This document shows, piece after piece, positions 59,099 through 64,000 of a DNA stretch of 64,000 nt. A model generated the notes under the pieces. It worked only from the letters and a program-made list of their open reading frames with translations, was not told where the DNA came from and searched no databases. Position numbers and translations under genes: made by a program. The stretch covers positions 1-64,000 of the forward strand of contig NZ_JHVU01000024.1 of the NCBI RefSeq assembly GCF_000620305.1. The letters are read 5' to 3'. This stretch comes from Desulfitibacter alkalitolerans DSM 16504. GTDB lineage: Bacteria; Bacillota; DSM-16504; Desulfitibacterales; Desulfitibacteraceae. Every line of letters begins with the position of its first letter. Within the stretch, counting starts at the first letter, position 1.

Positions 59099-60412
59099 TT
59101 AAATCTTAACAGGGAATACTGTTTGTTCAGTAATTTCTGTAGTTAAAGAGTCTAATGCCACTCCCACCCTATGGTAGCGTAGCTTCCATTGTTCTTCCTT
59201 TGGGGTATTTGGATTGCCCAGGGGATAGGGAATGGATATGGTTGGTACCATTCTATTAGAGCCAACTGTCTTAGCAATTGGAAGCAAATTAGCCATTGTT
59301 ACAATTGTAATGCCTTTTCTTTCTATTTCCTTGTTTATCGTTGCACCGCAACGCGTACAGGTGCCTCAGGTGGCGGTAAGGATAACAGCGTCCACACCAG
59401 CTGTAACCAATTCCTCAGCAATTTCTTGACCCATACGCTGGGCTTCTCCCTGGGTGGTACCTGTACCTACAGTAGTATAGAAATAGTCATGGACCTTGCC
59501 AATCTTGCCTTCCCTTTCATACTGTCTTAATGCATCTAAAGGCACTACCACATTTGGATCAGCATTTGCAGCTGCCGGGTCATAACCAGCATGAATTGTT
59601 TTGTACTTTCCTGCTTCAAACCTATCCAGCTTTGAAATATCATATTTACCCCATTTGGTAGCAGAAGCAGATTGAATTCTATCTGGATTGTCAACTGGAA
59701 CTATTCCACCGGAAGTAACAAGGGCAACAGTTGCCCTGCTTAGATCCTTAATAGCAGGAGCTATTGGCACAAGGTCTGATTTTGGAATTGGCAGCTCTGT
59801 TTCAAAAGGCTGTCCAGTAACTTTTTTAATAAGCATGTCTACAACCCTGTCAGCACTTCTTACTGGAGGGTTAGTCCATGTTTGATGGCGTTTTCCACGA
59901 CCAAAGTAGCCTTCCTCTTTTGCTGGCTTAAGCTCGTCTCCTCTAATAATTTTATCTCCAAAGGAGGCCATTTTTCCCAGGTCTTCTTTCATTTTACGAG
60001 CACTATTTCCACCTTCAAAGATATAAACATCTGATCTAAACATGTTCACCGCTGGGTTTTCCACATTCATGGACGAAATCACTGGCACGCCAAATTTTTC
60101 GTGAACTACTTTGCATATCTTCCCACACGCTGTTCCATATCTACCTGCCAGAAATGCAGGGCCCGCAAAAAACATGTCAAACTCCTTATCCTTCAGAAAT
60201 TCTAGGATAGTGGCAACCGCCTCTTCTTCTCTGGAACCCATGAAGTTGTCACCACATATAATTGTATGTGTAATCTCAATTTCTTTTAGGGCTTGATTTA
60301 AGCCCTGGGCAGGACCCACCAGACCATCATGAATAGTTGGCGCATAATCCGCCTTGTCCTCTCCACCAATCTGACCAAAAAACTGATTAATATAGTGAAT
60401 TCCCTTTTTCAC
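59099..60412 (-). CDS. grdH: Betaine reductase selenoprotein B (GrdH, Sec349)
   Basis: A 437-residue protein with UGA at 59366-59368, codon 349, in ILTAT-U-GTCTRCGATI, the UxxCxxC redox motif of component B. It activates the substrate so that GrdA can take the carboxymethyl group, releasing trimethylamine. The start MKKGIHYINQFFGQIGGEDK and VSSMNVENPAV-like blocks are typical of GrdB/F/H. Specificity for betaine rather than glycine or sarcosine is inferred from the adjacent BCCT and mttB genes. Confidence 0.93.
59343..59368 (-). promoter_or_regulatory. Candidate SECIS hairpin of grdH
   Basis: Right after the UGA the mRNA can form GCACC / GGTGC (59364-59360 with 59347-59343) around a 12-base loop. 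Bacterial SECIS elements lie immediately 3' of the Sec codon. The pairing is short and needs folding to confirm. Confidence 0.45.
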
Positions 60413-60423
60413 AATTCCACCTC

Positions 60424-61731
60424 CTAGTATTCAACACAAATCTTGTAGTAGAGTCCTGTGTTTCCATCTGAACAGAACATGGCGTTGTTTTCCATTATTA
60501 CCGATCCATCTTCCTTGACACAACCTTCCCAACCACCAGCTAAACCGTCTCTTGCAAGGGCTTCCAGTTCACCGATGACTGTTGGCATTGGGGGAAGCTC
60601 AATTATCTCTGATACATTACCAGTAGATACTATTGCATCTGCTTTTTCATCTAGAGCTACCAGGGGCTGTGATCTTCCGTCTCTACCAGTACACTCATTA
60701 GTTATGCCAACTGTCTTTACTCCACCATTTTCAAGTTCCACGATGCACTGAATAAAATCAGCATCAGGGTTTCCATAGCCTTCTTCAGCTACTATTGCCC
60801 CATCGGCACCTAGTGTTGTAGCAAGTTGTCTTACAAAAAGAGCTGACCTTGTTTTTTCCTCAAGGTTAACATTCAGGTTTGACATTATAACTCCAAGGAA
60901 ATTGAGTGTTTTTCCGTGTTCTTTATAGAGTCGTTTTATAGTTTCATTGTTGACATGTTCATATGTGGACATTTTAGAGGAGCATGGCATAAAGCTTCCA
61001 GATATAATTGCCCCGTCAAGTATTTCATTAGGATGCATGAATGTAGGCAGCATATGGTTAGAATCCCAACCGTATACAAGGGCATTATAGCCATTCTCTT
61101 CCATCTGGGATTGGAGTTGAAGCACATATACTACTGAGGGAAGCTTTTGAACTTCTGCTGACCTTTTAGTTACTGGCTCAAGTTCATACGTTATTATCTC
61201 TTCAGGCTCTTGATCAGCAACACATTTGCCTATATATTCTGCCAGCCTCATACCTGCCCATCTCAGGGCATGGTTCTTTTTTTGCTGTTCACGCTTCTCA
61301 AATTCTTCATCAGTATCTGCCACCAAACAGATATTATTGAGCTGGGAATATATAGTGTGCTTTGCCCCAGGACCGCTCATATCAATTAGCCCATCCTGGA
61401 AGCCTCCCCAGTGCTTTCCTACTACAAGGACGCAGCTTCCCTTTAAAACATGGGTCCTACCGCTGCCAGCCATTACAAGCTCATGGGTTACTCCTGGAAA
61501 CATTACTCCCCCTGAGACCTTGCAGCGAGGTTCTATGGCCTCCTTAACTGGAACAATTCTTACTTGATCTCCAGGCCTTGCCAATACCAGATCAGCTTCA
61601 GTAATGTGTTCATCTTCCCTGACAACCTGTAGGGCTTCTTCTTTGTTGATGGTTAAAACCCCATTAGCATAAGATGTTTTCGGCCCGAAAACAATTTCCT
61701 TTACAAAAAAGTTTCCGTGTTCAAGTTTCAT
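60424..61731 (-). CDS. grdI: Betaine reductase component B precursor (GrdI)
   Basis: A 435-residue proprotein of the GrdE/GrdG/GrdI family: YANGVLTINKEEALQVVRED, LVVGKHWGGFQDGLIDMSGP, FLGVIMSNLNVNLEEKTRSA and GNPDADFIQCIVELENGGVK. In GrdE, autocleavage at a Cys near residue 242 makes a pyruvoyl group that forms a Schiff base with glycine; here DGAIISGSFMPC (Cys about 250) is the matching region. For betaine, which has no free amine, the role is less clear. The stop is UAG, 4 codons before UGA. Confidence 0.9.
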   Translation of the reverse strand: MKLEHGNFFVKEIVFGPKTSYANGVLTINKEEALQVVREDEHITEADLVLARPGDQVRIVPVKEAIEPRCKVSGGVMFPGVTHELVMAGSGRTHVLKGSCVLVVGKHWGGFQDGLIDMSGPGAKHTIYSQLNNICLVADTDEEFEKREQQKKNHALRWAGMRLAEYIGKCVADQEPEEIITYELEPVTKRSAEVQKLPSVVYVLQLQSQMEENGYNALVYGWDSNHMLPTFMHPNEILDGAIISGSFMPCSSKMSTYEHVNNETIKRLYKEHGKTLNFLGVIMSNLNVNLEEKTRSALFVRQLATTLGADGAIVAEEGYGNPDADFIQCIVELENGGVKTVGITNECTGRDGRSQPLVALDEKADAIVSTGNVSEIIELPPMPTVIGELEALARDGLAGGWEGCVKEDGSVIMENNAMFCSDGNTGLYYKICVEY

Positions 61732-62068
61732 TTATTTAACAGCTCCTTTCATGTTGTTCCATTCTTACTTTTTTTGTTCAGCAGCATAAAAAAATTAAAG
61801 CATTGTCTGAATTGTTTGTTTAAAAGTTTATCATAGTTTTCTAAACATGTATATATTTTAAACATGTTTATATTGCCTTTAAGTCTATGTATTTAAACTT
61901 TAAATATATATAAGAAGAATCTATTTAATCTGTCCATAGCTTAATATTTAGTTTGAGCATTACTTATATGACTTATAAAAAATATTATTTATTATTATTG
62001 GTAACATATGGGATTTAATCAGCAGTTAAAACACACTTTCTCCTTGTGGGCTAAAATGGAAAACCTAA
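61732..62068. other. Leader and promoter region of the grd operon
   Basis: No gene is seen. It contains the CATGTATATATTTTAAACATG element and AT-rich DNA. I find no convincing sigma-54 promoter here, so this operon seems to be controlled differently from eut and mttB. Confidence 0.5.
61843..61870. promoter_or_regulatory. Shared operator-like element before grdI
   Basis: Two AAACATGT-type half-sites surround TATATATTTT. Nearly the same string (ATGTATATATTTTAA plus ACATGTTTAT) occurs at about 63819-63850 upstream of the mttB homologue. It lies about 110 bp from the grdI start. Confidence 0.55.
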
Positions 62069-62101
62069 TAAAAAAAACCGCACAATGAATGCACGGTTCC
62101 T
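62069..62101 (-). terminator. Terminator of the 62 kb MttB homologue
   Basis: Leftward: ACCGTGCA-TTCAT-TGTGCGGT with two G-U pairs, then TTTTTTTT. It follows the gene stop by 20 bp. Confidence 0.8.
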
Positions 62102-62119
62102 TTTCCAAGACAATTTAAA

Positions 62120-63508
62120 TTATTTATGTTCCATGTAGCTTCTTATTGCTCTTTCCACATCTTTGTCCAGGAAATTAACTTCTTCAGATAATCTCTCTTT
62201 CATCTTGATCCTTGCCCTTGCTGCTGTATCATGTCTTTCTATTCCCCATACATCATAGGCAGACCTATCTGATAGGCTGGCAGGGAAAAACTCACTTCTA
62301 TGATGCTCAAAGGTATGCATGGATGTTAAAAACTCGCCTCCTGGACCAACTTGCTTTATCAAGTCAGCAGCCAGGGTGTCTTCATTTACAACAATTCCTT
62401 TTTTAATTCTTTTAACCATTCCACAAACCTCTTCATCTATCATAAACTTTTCATAACTCATTGCGTTGTAATATTGTAAAATACCTGCCGCGTGTAATAC
62501 AAAGTTTATACCTGACAAGGCTGTACCGAGCATAACTGCTGCTGCTTCATAGCTGGCCTGATTGTCAGGAATTTTGGAATCAGTGAGAGAGCCCCCGCCT
62601 CTAACTGGTACCCCATAGTATTTTGCCAGCTGGGCACTTGCACTGATAATCATCATTGACTCAGGAGCACCTATGGACAGACTTCCATATCTCATTGCTG
62701 TAATTGATGATGCAGCTCCATAGACAACTGGGGTTCCAGGATTAATTACCTGGGTCAAGACCATGCCCGCAAGGACTTCAGCATTTTGTACAGCTATTGT
62801 GCCTGCAAGGGTAACAGGGCTTGTAGAACCTGCCATTGCCAAAGAAGCTGTTATAACCGGCTGCCCGGCTTCAGCGTATTCCACAAGGGCTGCCAGCATT
62901 CTCTCATCATATTTTAAAGGTGTTAATGAGTTAATCAGAGATATCATAACCGGTCTTTGGGCAACAAACTCTCCACCAAAGACCATCTTTGCTATTTCTA
63001 TAGTGTCTTTTGCTTCCTCTTTACCAGAAGCACTTCCCATAAATGGTTTTGGTGAACATTTCAAAAGGTTATAGGTCATTTCCATATGCCTGATATTTAC
63101 AGGTATATCATTAGGCTCTACCAATACTCCCCCTGTAACATCAAGATAGGGGCTGCTGCCTGCCAGCTGGGCAAACTTTTTGTAGTCCTCCAGCAAAGCC
63201 TTTCTGTTCTTACCATCATCCATAACAAAGGGCGCACCATATCCAGGTGCTAGACAGATGTTGTCCCCTCCAATTATAACATCTTTCCCTTGCCTACCAT
63301 AAATGGTGAATTCCCTTGGAACAGCTGCTAGATGCCTCATTATTTGTTCCTCAGTAAAGAAAACCCTTGTGCCCTGCACCTTAAAACCAGCCTTTTGAAA
63401 GTAATCTAACGCAGGCACGTATAAAAAGTCTATACCAGTATTAGTAAGAATATCCACAGACGACTTATGAATTTGCTCCAGCTGCACCTCACTTAACATC
63501 TTTTGCAT
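62120..63508 (-). CDS. MttB-superfamily methyltransferase, non-Pyl (candidate betaine type)
   Basis: A 462-residue TIM-barrel methyltransferase. At the pyrrolysine position of MttB it reads YYGVPVRGGGSLTDSKIPDN with no UAG. Its length and the GGG.LTDSK context fit the non-pyrrolysine branch that contains the glycine betaine methyltransferase MtgB of Desulfitobacterium. Location beside the betaine reductase operon and a shared upstream element support a quaternary amine substrate, betaine being the first candidate. It would need a corrinoid protein, not found here. Confidence 0.85.
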   Translation of the reverse strand: MQKMLSEVQLEQIHKSSVDILTNTGIDFLYVPALDYFQKAGFKVQGTRVFFTEEQIMRHLAAVPREFTIYGRQGKDVIIGGDNICLAPGYGAPFVMDDGKNRKALLEDYKKFAQLAGSSPYLDVTGGVLVEPNDIPVNIRHMEMTYNLLKCSPKPFMGSASGKEEAKDTIEIAKMVFGGEFVAQRPVMISLINSLTPLKYDERMLAALVEYAEAGQPVITASLAMAGSTSPVTLAGTIAVQNAEVLAGMVLTQVINPGTPVVYGAASSITAMRYGSLSIGAPESMMIISASAQLAKYYGVPVRGGGSLTDSKIPDNQASYEAAAVMLGTALSGINFVLHAAGILQYYNAMSYEKFMIDEEVCGMVKRIKKGIVVNEDTLAADLIKQVGPGGEFLTSMHTFEHHRSEFFPASLSDRSAYDVWGIERHDTAARARIKMKERLSEEVNFLDKDVERAIRSYMEHK

Positions 63509-64000
63509 TTTTTAAGACCCCCTGGTATTTTTATTAGATTCGCAGATTATACAACCCCAATTTTTTTGAAATACTATGACTTCTTAACTTCTTCACCTAA
63601 GGCTTTAATCAAAAAATACATCATGACAATTAACCTTTTGTCCCATTTTAACACTCCTTAAAATATTTTGTTAGTTTAAATATATCTAATTTTCTTGCAC
63701 TTTAAAGCAAAATACACTTTATTTTATCCGATGGTTAACCACCACTAAGACTCCACCTGAAGACAAGAATCCTGTTTATGGCATTTCTATCTTCCTTTTG
63801 AAAATAGAAACCTTTAATCATGTATATATTTTAACATAAACATGTTTATTTAGTAAGCATATATATTTATTATATTTTGATTATTTTATTAATTAGTCTG
63901 GTATTATCCAATACATTGTAAAATTTAAAACAAAATCTAAAATTAATCTGGATGTTATAAAAACCTGGATGTTATTTCAATATTATTGTATCATTAACTT
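63509..64000. other. Upstream region of the MttB homologue
   Basis: An AT-rich, gene-free stretch to the window end. It carries the second CATGTATATATTTTAA element and a nearby CATATATATTTATTATAT tract. No sigma-54 promoter is visible. Confidence 0.5.
63819..63850. promoter_or_regulatory. Shared operator-like element before the MttB homologue
   Basis: CATGTATATATTTTAA followed, after a 5-bp insertion, by ACATGTTTAT. It is the same string as at 61843-61870 and lies about 310 bp upstream of the start codon. Confidence 0.5.

Noticed and set aside
59366-59368. UGA in grdH read as a frameshifted or split gene
   Set aside because: UxxCxxC at residue 349 matches the selenocysteine site of component B, and the total length fits the family.

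Overview
The window looks like chromosome of a low-GC, endospore-forming, strictly anaerobic Firmicute of the class Clostridia. The evidence is the sleB/ypeB germination genes, AGGAGG-type ribosome binding sites, glycine/betaine-reductase selenoproteins, and a bacterial-type split pyrrolysyl-tRNA synthetase (pylSc plus pylSn). Species cannot be fixed from sequence alone.

1-13.6 kb is an accessory, decaying region. It holds three copies of a phd/relE-like toxin-antitoxin cassette; two are about 1.17 kb and near-identical. It also has an IS110 transposase with a long structured upstream region, an ECF sigma/anti-sigma operon with two deleted derivatives, small exported proteins and lipoproteins, and five copies of a ~95 bp intergenic element that seems to hold an ECF-type promoter on the minus strand. 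13.6-18.4 kb carries GNAT-nitrilase and GNAT genes, a small holin-like membrane protein, ypeB and sleB.

18.5-23.1 kb is a complete pyrrolysine locus split into two convergent halves: pylSc-pylD (+) and tRNA-Pyl(CUA)-pylB-pylC-pylSn (-). 23.3-36.1 kb is one long minus-strand ethanolamine microcompartment operon (eutP remnant, eutB, eutC, eutA, eutL, eutT, eutJ, eutN, pduS, pduT, eutQ, eutM, an extended shell protein, eutE, pduL) that reads toward tRNA-Pyl. 36.3-46.2 kb contains a HAD phosphatase, a non-Pyl MttB homologue, a winged-helix protein, a DMT transporter, two choline/ethanolamine-kinase-like genes, mttB with an in-frame UAG (Pyl333), and a PAS-AAA-Fis sigma-54 activator. 46.2-49.1 kb is a cbiM-Q-O cobalt-type importer with a Fur-family regulator. 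49.2-52.9 kb has a YwlG-like protein, an MFS transporter and two toxin-antitoxin pairs. 53-61.7 kb is a betaine reductase operon (grdI, grdH with Sec349, trxB, grdA with Sec44, grdC, grdD, then a BCCT transporter). 62.1-63.5 kb is a third MttB-family gene.

The genes fit together metabolically. The BCCT carrier would import betaine. Betaine reductase (Sec) would convert it to trimethylamine plus acetyl phosphate. MttB (Pyl) would demethylate the trimethylamine. The eut compartment would turn ethanolamine into acetaldehyde and then acetyl phosphate. EutBC and the Mtt proteins need corrinoid, which matches the cobalt importer.

The most notable observation is a probable sigma-54 regulon. Near-consensus -24/-12 promoters precede the eut operon, the 37 kb mttB homologue, the kinase/DMT operon, the divergent kinase, and mttB. 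Palindromes AAGTC-N6-GACTT or close variants lie at enhancer distance from the eut, divergent-kinase and mttB promoters (and about 500 bp from the fifth). The sigma-54 activator gene sits next to mttB. Also notable: mttB uses UAG as sense at codon 333 and apparently as its own stop.
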